A stretch of DNA of 64,000 nucleotides from an uncultured Gemmiger sp. (GTDB lineage Bacteria; Bacillota; Clostridia; Oscillospirales; Ruminococcaceae), in contig CALXHR010000006.1 in the NCBI GenBank assembly GCA_944388175.1, positions 1-64,000 on the forward strand. The letters are read 5' to 3'. Within the stretch, counting starts at the first letter, position 1, and the number at the start of each line of letters is the position of its first letter. This document shows, piece by piece, positions 1-9,058 of this stretch. The notes beneath the pieces are model-generated. The model was not told the origin of the DNA. It saw only the letters and a program-made list of their open reading frames with translations, and ran no database searches. A program made the translations under genes and the position numbers.

Positions 1-2
1 GC

Positions 3-1787
3 GAGGTCCGGGAAACTGCGACGGTCACGCCGGATGCAGAGGGCAACTGGACGCATACCTTTACGGGCCTGCCCGTGTACAAAGACCAGGGCAAGGAAAT
101 CCAGTACACCGTCCAGGAAGTTTTGCCCGATGGATATACCGCTGAGGTCAGCGGCAAGGCAGCCGACGGCTTTACCCTCACCAATACCCACGAGCCCGAG
201 ACCACCGAAGTCAAGGTGACGAAGCAGTGGGTGGACGATGACGACCGCGACGGCATCCGCCCGGAGGAGATCACGGTGCAGTTGCTGGCGGACGGCGAGA
301 CCTGGGCTACTGCGACGGTCACGCCGGATGCAGAGGGCAACTGGACGCATACCTTTACGGGCCTGCCCGTGCACAAGGACCATGGCAAGGAGATCCAATA
401 CACGGTCCAGGAAGTGCTGGATGCGGATACGGCCGCACGGTACACGTCCGAACTTTCCGGCAGCATGGCCGACGGCTTTACCATTACCAACACCTATGAG
501 CCCGAGCGCATCGACCTGCAGGGCGCCAAGACCTGGGACGACCATAACGACCAGGACGGCAAGCGCCCGGACGCCATCACCGTCCATTTGTATGCCGACG
601 GTGCGGAAACGCCCGTGCAGACGCTGGAGGTTAAACCGGACAGCGAAGGAAACTGGAACTGGAAGTTTACGGGCCTGCACAAGTACCGCGACCAGGGCGT
701 TGCCATCCAGTACACCGTTGAGGAAGAAGCGGTGGACGGGTATGCGGCCAAAGTCGAATACAAGGACGACGGCAGCCATGCCCTGACCAACACCCACACG
801 CCGGAAGTGATCGATATCCCGGTCACCAAGGTGTGGGACGACGCCCACGACCAGGACGGCAAACGCCCGGATGCGGTCACGGTTCGCCTGTATGCCGACG
901 GCCGGCCGCTGGAAGGCAAGGTCGCCACGCTGAACGCGGATACCGGCTGGAAACACACCTTTACGGGCCTGCCCAAGTACCGCGACGGCGGCACCGAGAT
1001 CGTGTATACCATCACCGAGGATGCGGTTTCCGGCTATACCACAGAGGTCGATAACGCCACCTTTACCGTTACCAACCGCTATACCCCCGGCAAGACCAGC
1101 GTCGGCGTGACCAAGAACTGGGACGACAACGGCAACCAGGACGGCATGCGCCCCGCTGTGATCGAGATCAAACTGCTGGCCGATGGCGCCGATACCGGCA
1201 AGACGCTGCGCCTGAGCGCAGAGAACGGCTGGTCCGGCACGTTCGGAAGCCTGGACGAGTACAAGGCCGGCAAAAAGATCCACTACAGCATCCAGGAGGT
1301 CGGCGTGCACGGGTACGAGTCGTCGATTTCCGGCGACGCGGTAAAAGGCTATGTGGTCACCAACCGCCACGTGCCGGAACGTGTGGAAGTATCCGGCCAC
1401 AAAATCTGGCGCGATGCCTCCAACCAGAGCCTGCGCCCCGACTGCATCACCATCCGGCTGCTCGCCAACGAGCGGGCCGTCGCCAAAGTGGTGGTCACGG
1501 CCGAGGATGACTGGCAGTGGACTTTCACCGACCTGCCCAAGTACGAAAACGGCAAGCAGATCGTGTACAGCATTTCGGAGGACAAAGTCGAAGGCTACAC
1601 CACGACCATTGATGGCTACAACGTCATCAATACGTCGGAGTGGGAAGCCCTGGCCGGGTTGCCGGCAGGGGCCATCCCGCAGACGGGCGACGACATGCCC
1701 GTCGGTTTGCTGGCCGGCCTGGCCGCTGTGGCCGCCGGCGGCCTGGCGGCCCTGTGGGCGCTGCGCAAGCGCCGCGGCGGCAAGTAA
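3..1787 (+). CDS. CnaB-repeat, sortase-anchored surface protein (5' truncated)
   Basis: The reading frame is already open at the window edge, so only the C-terminal part is seen. It contains one partial and five complete CnaB-type beta-sandwich repeats of about 98 residues, each opening with a VTKxW-like strand (K as isopeptide donor), carrying YTVQE in the middle and ending TNTHxPE. The end has IPQTG, a hydrophobic stretch and RKRRGGK, a class C-type sortase signal. CnaB repeats in this family form stalks with internal isopeptide bonds, so this is probably a cell-wall adhesin or pilin-like stalk; the binding head lies outside the window. The first two repeats share a 63-bp identical DNA stretch, indicating recent repeat duplication. 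Confidence 0.9.
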   Translation, partial: EVRETATVTPDAEGNWTHTFTGLPVYKDQGKEIQYTVQEVLPDGYTAEVSGKAADGFTLTNTHEPETTEVKVTKQWVDDDDRDGIRPEEITVQLLADGETWATATVTPDAEGNWTHTFTGLPVHKDHGKEIQYTVQEVLDADTAARYTSELSGSMADGFTITNTYEPERIDLQGAKTWDDHNDQDGKRPDAITVHLYADGAETPVQTLEVKPDSEGNWNWKFTGLHKYRDQGVAIQYTVEEEAVDGYAAKVEYKDDGSHALTNTHTPEVIDIPVTKVWDDAHDQDGKRPDAVTVRLYADGRPLEGKVATLNADTGWKHTFTGLPKYRDGGTEIVYTITEDAVSGYTTEVDNATFTVTNRYTPGKTSVGVTKNWDDNGNQDGMRPAVIEIKLLADGADTGKTLRLSAENGWSGTFGSLDEYKAGKKIHYSIQEVGVHGYESSISGDAVKGYVVTNRHVPERVEVSGHKIWRDASNQSLRPDCITIRLLANERAVAKVVVTAEDDWQWTFTDLPKYENGKQIVYSISEDKVEGYTTTIDGYNVINTSEWEALAGLPAGAIPQTGDDMPVGLLAGLAAVAAGGLAALWALRKRRGGK

Positions 1788-1831
1788 GCCCGCTTTGCAC
1801 CCCCTAACGTAAAGTACCCCTTACATGCGGC

Positions 1832-1872
1832 AAGGCCGCCCTGCGTTTGCAGGGCGGCCTTGTTGTTTTTTG
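1832..1872 (+). terminator. Intrinsic terminator of the surface protein gene
   Basis: AAGGCCGCCCTGC and its complement flank a short GTTT loop and are followed by a T-rich tract. It sits 45 bp after the stop codon. Confidence 0.85.
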
Positions 1873-2019
1873 AATTGGGAAAGAACCGGTGCGGCGGGCG
1901 AAATCGCCCGCCCTGCCGAGCAAAGGGGGACCGCAAATCCGGCCCGGTACCGGGCGGCACAGCGGGGGTTGCGGCGGGGTCAAGACCCCGCCCTACAAAC
2001 CGGGGTGAACGGCCATATT

Positions 2020-2210
2020 CCCCGCGACCCCCGCGCGGGGCACACCCCTGCCGGGCGGCATGTATGCCGCCCCTACAAATGAGGTATACGCGTCTGCAAA
2101 GAAAAATACGCAATGCCGCGGACGTTCACTCTGCGATACCGTTTTTTGGTTGCGACGGTGTTGGGTCTATGCGTAGGGGCGGCATACATGCCGCCCGCAA
2201 AACGTTGCGG
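2020..2210. repeat. 191-bp duplicated module, copy 1
   Basis: This stretch recurs 346 bp downstream (2366-2556) without any insertion or deletion and with only scattered substitutions. It contains two of the GGGCGGCAT-class palindromes in opposite flank orientation. Confidence 0.8.
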
Positions 2211-2365
2211 GATAGGGCATTTACGGGTCGGCGCGGTGTTGATCTCGCATGGTAGGGCGGGGCCTTGGCCCCGCCGCACATTATTATTTTTTTAATTTAT
2301 TATTTGCTCGATTGGTGCGGCGGGCGAAATCGCCCGCCCTACAGGACGGAATAAACAGGCAATTT

Positions 2366-2556
2366 CCCCGCGAACTCCGCGCGGGGCACACCCCTGCCGG
2401 GCGGCATGTATGCCGCCCCTACAAATGAGGTATATGCGTCTGCGAAGAAAAATACTCAATGCCGCGGACGTTTGCTCTGCGATACCGTTTTTGGGTTGCG
2501 ACGGCGTTTGGTCTATGCGTAGGGGCGGCATATATGCCGCCCGCAAAACGTTGCGG
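2366..2556. repeat. 191-bp duplicated module, copy 2
   Basis: Second copy of the module at 2020-2210. Its right-hand palindrome is the perfectly symmetrical form GGGCGGCATATATGCCGCCC, where copy 1 has CATACATG in the centre. Parts of the same module occur in inverted orientation around 8230-8290 and 8841-8905. Confidence 0.8.
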
Positions 2557-2691
2557 ATGTTTGGGTGTTTACGGGGATCGGCGGTTACTTATTTTACGTT
2601 GTAGGGCGGGCGTTCACGCCCGCCGAACCTTATTATTTTCAAAATTTTGAATGTGCGGCGGGCAAAGCGTCTGCCGCAAACCGCGTACCTC

Positions 2692-3177
2692 TTACCCGCG
2701 CGTCTGCTCCCAGTATTCGCCCATGCTCGCGCCGGGGCGGCCGGTGCACTCGTCGGCCAGGTAGTCCGCCAGGCCGGCGGCAGCCGGGTCCCAGGCCAGG
2801 GCTTCGGCCTCGGTGGCAAACTCGACCTCGGCGTACCAAAAGGCCGTCGGCTGGCCGGGGTCGACGCAGTTGACCTCCAGCGTCAGGCCGCCGGGCAATG
2901 CGTAGCCGCGGCGCTCTTTGTGGATCAGCGGCTTGCCGATCAGATGCTCGAGTTTGGCGAAGAGGTCGGCGTCGATCTCGGTCTCGATCTCCTCACGGCT
3001 GAGGGTCCCCGCCCCTTTAAAGCACAGCACCAGCGCCGTGGGCCCGCCCTGCAGCGCTTCGCGCCGGATGCGCACCGTCGGGCGCACGGTCAGGTACCCC
3101 TGGTCCATCTGGTAGGTTTCGGTCAGCGGCAGGCCCTGCGGCCAGCCGTGCACCATCCATTTGCGTTCAATTTCCAT
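2692..3177 (-). CDS. CYTH domain protein
   Basis: A 161-residue protein that begins MEIERKW, the signature ExExK-type strand of the CYTH (adenylate cyclase/thiamine triphosphatase) fold. Further barrel strands follow with alternating charged residues (TVRIRRE, LCFKGAG, EEIETEID, LEVNC, WYAEVEFATE). CYTH enzymes of this size act on triphosphates or polyphosphate; the substrate here cannot be read from sequence. The start is the ATG at 3177, after AGGGGAGGG, rather than the upstream in-frame ATG, because the family begins at MEIERK. It stands alone, divergent from glnN. Confidence 0.85.
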   Translation of the reverse strand: MEIERKWMVHGWPQGLPLTETYQMDQGYLTVRPTVRIRREALQGGPTALVLCFKGAGTLSREEIETEIDADLFAKLEHLIGKPLIHKERRGYALPGGLTLEVNCVDPGQPTAFWYAEVEFATEAEALAWDPAAAGLADYLADECTGRPGASMGEYWEQTRG

Positions 3178-3218
3178 GGCGGGTCCCTCCCCTTTTTGTG
3201 TTTGTACGTTCCGCCCCC

Positions 3219-3224
3219 AGTATA
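3219..3224 (-). promoter_or_regulatory. Extended -10 box for the CYTH gene
   Basis: TATACT preceded by TGG on the minus strand, about 40 bp before the ATG. No good -35 is seen at 16-18 bp, so it would rely on the extended -10. Confidence 0.45.
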
Positions 3225-3305
3225 CCACAGCCCGCGCCGCGGCGCGATGGACAAATTTGCCAGTTTTTGGCGCGCCGGCCCGCCGGGATTTTTACAGTCC
3301 GCCAG

Positions 3306-3334
3306 TTGCATTTTGGCGGCGCAGCCCGTATAAT
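3306..3334 (+). promoter_or_regulatory. Promoter of glnN
   Basis: TTGCAT, 17-bp spacer, TATAAT. The predicted start lies near 3341, leaving a leader of about 70 nt that contains the hairpin at 3346-3389. Confidence 0.75.
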
Positions 3335-3345
3335 GGTAACAACAG

Positions 3346-3389
3346 CTACGGGCGCTGCGAAGGACTTTTTCGCAGCGCCTTTTTCCGTA
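3346..3389 (+). promoter_or_regulatory. Terminator-like hairpin in the glnN leader (candidate attenuator)
   Basis: GGCGCTGCGA pairs with TCGCAGCGCC across a 9-nt loop and is followed directly by TTTTT, then CCGTA, which could extend the stem with TACGG at its foot. The hairpin lies between a near-consensus promoter and the start codon, so it would stop transcription unless overridden. Antitermination by ANTAR proteins is known for some clostridial glutamine synthetase genes; no such regulator is encoded in this window. Confidence 0.6.
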
Positions 3390-3414
3390 AAAGACGTACG
3401 AAGGAGTATGCAGT

Positions 3415-5505
<2,091 letters not shown>

Positions 5506-5538
5506 CCGGGACCCTCCCCCGCCTGCCTGATACAACGC

Positions 5539-5568
5539 AAAAGCCGCCCCCTCCGGGGCGGCTTTTTT
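5539..5568. terminator. Bidirectional terminator between glnN and dinB
   Basis: AAAAGCCGCCCCCTCCGGGG and its complement form a GC-rich stem with TTTTTT on the plus side and TTTT on the minus side. It serves the two convergent genes. Confidence 0.9.
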
Positions 5569-5592
5569 GCTGCGGCAAAGGGAACCTTGCCG

Positions 5593-6840
5593 CTACTTCT
5601 TTTTCTCTTTATCGCGCTGTTTGGCGGCCGAGAGCGCGGCCGGGGCGCGCGTTTCGGGCGTCAGCAGCTTGGCCCTTGTGACGGCCGTGCTGCCGAACTT
5701 GCGGCGCAGCGCGTCGGTCGTGTGGTCGAGCTTTTCTTTTTTGGCGCGCCGTTCGCTGTCGGTAAACAGGTCCAGCTGCTCAAAGTTGTCGGCGCCGGTT
5801 TTTTCGGCGCTGACGCCCACCAGCCGCACCGGGCGCTGCGGCCACATCTGGCGCAGCAGCTGGCCCGCAACCTCGTACAGACGGTCGGTGGCGTTGGTGG
5901 GGTCGGGCAGCGTGGTCTGGTGGCTGGTACGGCGGAAGGCGTTGTCCACCAGCTGCACGGCCACCACCCGCGCCGTCTTGCCGTCGGTGCGCAGCCGCCG
6001 CCCGACCGAGTCGCACAGCGCCAGCAGCGTGGCGTCGGCCTGTTCGGGCCGGGTCAGGTCCTGCGGCAGCGTGACGCTGTTGCCGTAGGTGTTATCCCGC
6101 GTCTGCTGTTTGGTCACGGGGTCGGCTTCGCGCCCGTTGGCGTAGTTCCACAGCGTGTCGCCGCGCGCGCCGAACATCGCCACGATGGTGCTGCGCTCGG
6201 CCCGGGCCAAATCGCCGATGGTCAGCATGCCGCACTGGTTGAGTTTGCGCGCCGCGCTGGGCCCGACGCCAAACAGTTCCCGCACCGGCAGCGGCCACAT
6301 TTTTTGCGGCACCTCGTCGGGGAAGAGCGTGTGTACCTTATCGGGCTTGGTAAAATCCGACGCCATCTTGGCCAGCAGCCGGTTGGGCGCAACGCCGATG
6401 TTGACGGTAAAGCCCAGTTCCCGCTTGACGCGGCGGCGGATGGCGTGCGCGACCTCCAGCGGCGGGCCAAACAGCGCTTCGGTGCCGGTCATGTCCAAAA
6501 ACGCTTCATCGATGCTGTACTGCTCGACGTCGGGCGTATACTGCTGCAAAATGGCGATGAGCGCCTTGCTGTTTTGCACGTAGAAATCAAAATCCGGCGG
6601 CGTGACGATGAGTTGCGGGCATTTGAGCCGGGCTGCAAACAGGCTTTCGCCGGTGCGGATGCCAAAGTGTTTGGCGGGGCCGCTTTTGGCCAGCACAACG
6701 CCGTGGCGCTTTTCTTCGTCCCCGCCGACGACGGATGGCACCGTGCGCAGGTCGAGTTCCTGGCCTTCGCGCAGCAGTTTGAGCGCCGACCACGACAAAA
6801 ACGCCGAGTTGACGTCCACGTGAAAGAACACTTTGCCCAC
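5593..6840 (-). CDS. dinB: DNA polymerase IV (Y family)
   Basis: A 415-residue translesion polymerase. The N-terminus has FHVDVNSAF (first catalytic Asp), the palm has YSIDEAFLDMT (second acidic pair), followed by a helix-hairpin-helix region (FGVGPSAARKL) and the little-finger domain. Near the C-terminus EQLDLF matches a beta-clamp binding peptide, so it can be recruited to the replication clamp. The start is GTG at 6840, placed by AAAGGGGG seven bases upstream and by the homology start; an in-frame ATG lies 109 codons further upstream, beyond the divergent promoters, and is not used. The C-terminal tail is lysine-rich. Confidence 0.93.
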   Translation of the reverse strand: MGKVFFHVDVNSAFLSWSALKLLREGQELDLRTVPSVVGGDEEKRHGVVLAKSGPAKHFGIRTGESLFAARLKCPQLIVTPPDFDFYVQNSKALIAILQQYTPDVEQYSIDEAFLDMTGTEALFGPPLEVAHAIRRRVKRELGFTVNIGVAPNRLLAKMASDFTKPDKVHTLFPDEVPQKMWPLPVRELFGVGPSAARKLNQCGMLTIGDLARAERSTIVAMFGARGDTLWNYANGREADPVTKQQTRDNTYGNSVTLPQDLTRPEQADATLLALCDSVGRRLRTDGKTARVVAVQLVDNAFRRTSHQTTLPDPTNATDRLYEVAGQLLRQMWPQRPVRLVGVSAEKTGADNFEQLDLFTDSERRAKKEKLDHTTDALRRKFGSTAVTRAKLLTPETRAPAALSAAKQRDKEKKK

Positions 6841-6864
6841 AGCACGCACCCCCTTTGTAATGCC

Positions 6865-6870
6865 ATTATA
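6865..6870 (-). promoter_or_regulatory. -10 box for dinB
   Basis: TATAAT on the minus strand, 25 bp before the GTG start. The region at -35 is a poor match, and no LexA-like site was recognised. Confidence 0.45.
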
Positions 6871-6885
6871 CCACAAAATATCCCC

Positions 6886-6914
6886 TTGCGCAGCAGGGCA
6901 AAACGTGCGATAAT
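6886..6914 (+). promoter_or_regulatory. Promoter of argF
   Basis: TTGCGC, 17-bp spacer, GATAAT. The expected start point near 6921 falls inside the ArgR-like box. Confidence 0.6.
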
Positions 6915-6916
6915 GG

Positions 6917-6932
6917 ATGTATAAAAATTCAT
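6917..6932 (+). promoter_or_regulatory. ArgR (ARG box) operator
   Basis: ATGTATAAAAATTCAT matches the ARG-box pattern WTGNATWWWWATNCAW used by ArgR/AhrC. A weaker half-similar stretch, TATGCCGTATAAACTGTATA, follows. Its position over the transcription start predicts repression of argF by arginine-bound ArgR. Confidence 0.7.
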
Positions 6933-6966
6933 TATATGCCGTATAAACTGTATAGGGGGTCATACC

Positions 6967-7959
6967 ATGAACTTGCAGGGGCGCGATTTTTTGACGCTGC
7001 TGGACTATACGCCGCAGGAGATCGAGTATTTGCTGGACCTGGCGGCCGAGCTGAAAGCCAAAAAGAAAGCCGGCGTGCCGCACGATGTGCTGCGCGGCAA
7101 AAATGTGGCGCTGATTTTTGAAAAAACCTCGACCCGCACGCGCTGCGCGTTTGAGGTGGCCGCCCACGATTTAGGCATGGGCACGACCTATCTGGACCCG
7201 ACGGGTAGCCAGATTGGCAAAAAGGAGAGCATTGCCGACACGGCGCAGGTGCTTTCCGGCATGTTTGAGGGCATTGAGTACCGCGGCTTTGGGCAGGACA
7301 TTGTGCAGGAGCTGGCGCAGTACGCCAGCGTTCCGGTGTGGAACGGCCTGACCAATGAGTTCCACCCCACGCAGATCTTAGCCGACTTTTTGACGCTGCG
7401 CGAGCAGTTTGGCACGCTGCAGGGGCTGCGGTTCGTGTACATGGGCGATGCGCGCTACAACATGGGCAACAGCCTGATGATCGGCTGCGCCAAGATGGGC
7501 CTGCACTTTGTGGCCTGCGCGCCCAAAGCCTACTGGCCAGGCAAAGCGCTGGCCGCGCAGTGCAGCGCGCTGGCGCACGAGAGCGGCGGCAGCGTGACGT
7601 TGAGCGAGAACCCTGACGCCGTGGCTGGGGCCGACGTGGTCTACACCGACGTGTGGGTGAGCATGGGCGAGCCGGAAGCCGTGTGGGCCGAGCGCATCGA
7701 AGCGCTGGCCCCCTACCAGGTCAACGCCGCGCTGATGGCGAAAGCCAAGCCAACGGCGGTGTTTATGCACTGCCTGCCGGCCTACCACGACCACAAGACG
7801 GCCATTGGCAAGGCGATGGGCGAAAAGTTTGGCCGCAGCGAGATGGAAGTGACCGACGAGGTGTTCGCCGGGCCGCAGTCCATCGTGTTCCGCGAAGCGG
7901 AAAACCGCATGCACACCATCAAGGCCGTGATGGCCGCCACGCTGGGGGCAGAGTTCTGA
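6967..7959 (+). CDS. argF: Ornithine carbamoyltransferase
   Basis: A 330-residue cytosolic enzyme converting ornithine and carbamoyl phosphate to citrulline in arginine synthesis. STRTR at residues 55-59 binds carbamoyl phosphate, HPTQILAD follows near residue 133, and HCLPAYHD near residue 268 carries the catalytic Cys that binds ornithine. Length and motifs are typical. The ATG follows TAGGGGG. The ArgR box upstream argues for the biosynthetic role (ArgF) rather than a catabolic arcB. No other arginine genes adjoin it; it is followed by the palindrome-rich gap. Confidence 0.96.
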   Translation: MNLQGRDFLTLLDYTPQEIEYLLDLAAELKAKKKAGVPHDVLRGKNVALIFEKTSTRTRCAFEVAAHDLGMGTTYLDPTGSQIGKKESIADTAQVLSGMFEGIEYRGFGQDIVQELAQYASVPVWNGLTNEFHPTQILADFLTLREQFGTLQGLRFVYMGDARYNMGNSLMIGCAKMGLHFVACAPKAYWPGKALAAQCSALAHESGGSVTLSENPDAVAGADVVYTDVWVSMGEPEAVWAERIEALAPYQVNAALMAKAKPTAVFMHCLPAYHDHKTAIGKAMGEKFGRSEMEVTDEVFAGPQSIVFREAENRMHTIKAVMAATLGAEF

Positions 7960-8093
7960 TAGGGGCCCCTTTGTATCCCGTTGGCGGGCTATAGACGCGA
8001 TCCCGGCCGGTTTGTAGGGGCCGCATGCATGCGGCCCGGCAGGGGTGAACGGTCACGTGGGGTTTATGGTTTATCGACCGTTTACGCCACTCT

Positions 8094-8229
8094 GTAGGGC
8101 GGGCGATTTCGCCCGCCGAACCGATCAATTTTTAAAATTTTTCAATGTTCGGCGGGGGTGAACCCCCGCCCTACAATGCAAGACAAACGCCATGCAAACC
8201 GTGGACAGGCAACGGTATAACCGTTTCGC
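8094..8229. repeat. 136-bp direct repeat, copy 1
   Basis: Recurs at 8545-8680, offset 451 bp, with about three substitutions and no gaps. It contains two palindromes and an AT-rich spacer, and is followed directly by a GGGCGGCAT-class palindrome. Confidence 0.8.
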
Positions 8230-8544
8230 GGGCGGCATGTATGCCGCCCCTACGCATAGACCAAACGTCGTCACAACGCAAAAAACGGGTTTGTGGGGCA
8301 AACGCCCGCGGGCCGCATGCATGCGGCCCGGCAGGGGTGCGTGGTCATACGGGTTCCTGGGAAAATCGACCGTTTACGCCCATTTGTAGGGCGGGGTCTT
8401 GACCCCGCCGCAAACGTTGATGGCATTGCGTGTTTTTTCTTTGTAGACGCGTATATCTTATTTGTAGGGGCGGCATATATGCCGCCCGGCAGGGGTGCGC
8501 CACCACGCGGGGTTTACGGGAAATATGGCCATTTACCCCGATTT

Positions 8545-8680
8545 GTAGGGCGGGCGATTTCGCCCGCCGGACCGATAAATTTTTAAAATTTTTCAATGTT
8601 CGGCGGGGGTGAACCCCCGCCCTACAATGCGAGACAAACGCCATGCAAACCGTGGACAGGCAACGGTATAACCGTTTCGC
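8545..8680. repeat. 136-bp direct repeat, copy 2
   Basis: Near-identical to 8094-8229, but the palindrome that follows is of the GGGCCGCATG class instead of the GGGCGGCATG class, so palindrome type changes in an otherwise conserved context. Confidence 0.8.
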
Positions 8681-8990
8681 GGGCCGCATGCATGCGGCCC
8701 CTACAGACCGGCCAGAGACGGCAGGCAAACAGGCAAGGCAGTGTTTGCCGCAACCAGCCACGGCGGGGTCAAGACCCCGCCCTACAATATAAGATACACA
8801 TCATACCATCCGTGTACGGACGGCGCAGGCACCGTTTCGCGGGCGGCATGTATGCCGCCCCTACGCATGGACCAAACGCCGTCACAACCAAAAAATGGTA
8901 TCGCAGGGCAAACAGCCACGGCGGGGCCAAGGCCCCGCCCTACAAGCCAACCACAACGTCCCGTCTCCCGCCGGGAACCCCACAACGCCA

Positions 8991-9024
8991 AAATCCCCCG
9001 CTGTGCTGCCACAGCGGGGGATTT
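8991..9024. terminator. Terminator downstream of oppA
   Basis: AAATCCCCCGCTGTG pairs with CACAGCGGGGGATTT across CTGC. It lies 34 bp beyond the oppA stop on the minus strand. The U-run is short, so strength is uncertain. Confidence 0.6.
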
Positions 9025-9058
9025 GTTATTCAGGCATTATACGTGCTGCGCGGGGCAA

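Larger units (their letters stand above)
1893..2624. repeat. Cluster of nine 20-bp palindromes (region A)
   Basis: This 820-bp gap between genes holds no convincing coding sequence. It carries nine 20-bp palindromes at about 1893, 1973, 2053, 2177, 2256, 2319, 2399, 2523 and 2605. Their sequences fall into classes such as GGGCGGCATRYATGCCGCCC, GGCGGGCGAAATCGCCCGCC, GGCGGGGTCAAGACCCCGCC and GGCGGGGCCTTGGCCCCGCC. Most have GTAGGG or its complement CCCTAC on one side, giving each a direction. They resemble REP-type elements in design, but the arms differ between classes while staying self-complementary. Short frames translated from this region are by-products of the repeats. Confidence 0.85.
8018..8939. 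repeat. Cluster of thirteen 20-bp palindromes (region B)
   Basis: The roughly 1.1-kb gap between argF and oppA has no supported gene. It holds thirteen 20-bp palindromes at about 8018, 8098, 8151, 8230, 8310, 8390, 8468, 8549, 8602, 8681, 8762, 8841 and 8920. Classes seen are GGGCCGCATGCATGCGGCCC, GGGCGGCATGTATGCCGCCC, GGCGGGCGATTTCGCCCGCC, GGCGGGGGTGAACCCCCGCC, GGCGGGGTCAAGACCCCGCC and GGCGGGGCCAAGGCCCCGCC. The side motif GTAGGG/CCCTAC is shared with region A, and several inter-palindrome segments are inverted copies of region A segments. Confidence 0.85.

Noticed and set aside
1893-2624. CRISPR array
   Set aside because: Repeats are palindromes of differing sequence with irregular spacing, no constant direct repeat and no cas genes nearby.
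1860-2650. Small open frames such as 2113-2295, 2410-2604 and 2459-2650, and the equivalent ones at 8145-8600
   Set aside because: They are translations of the palindrome modules in several frames on both strands, without ribosome binding sites.
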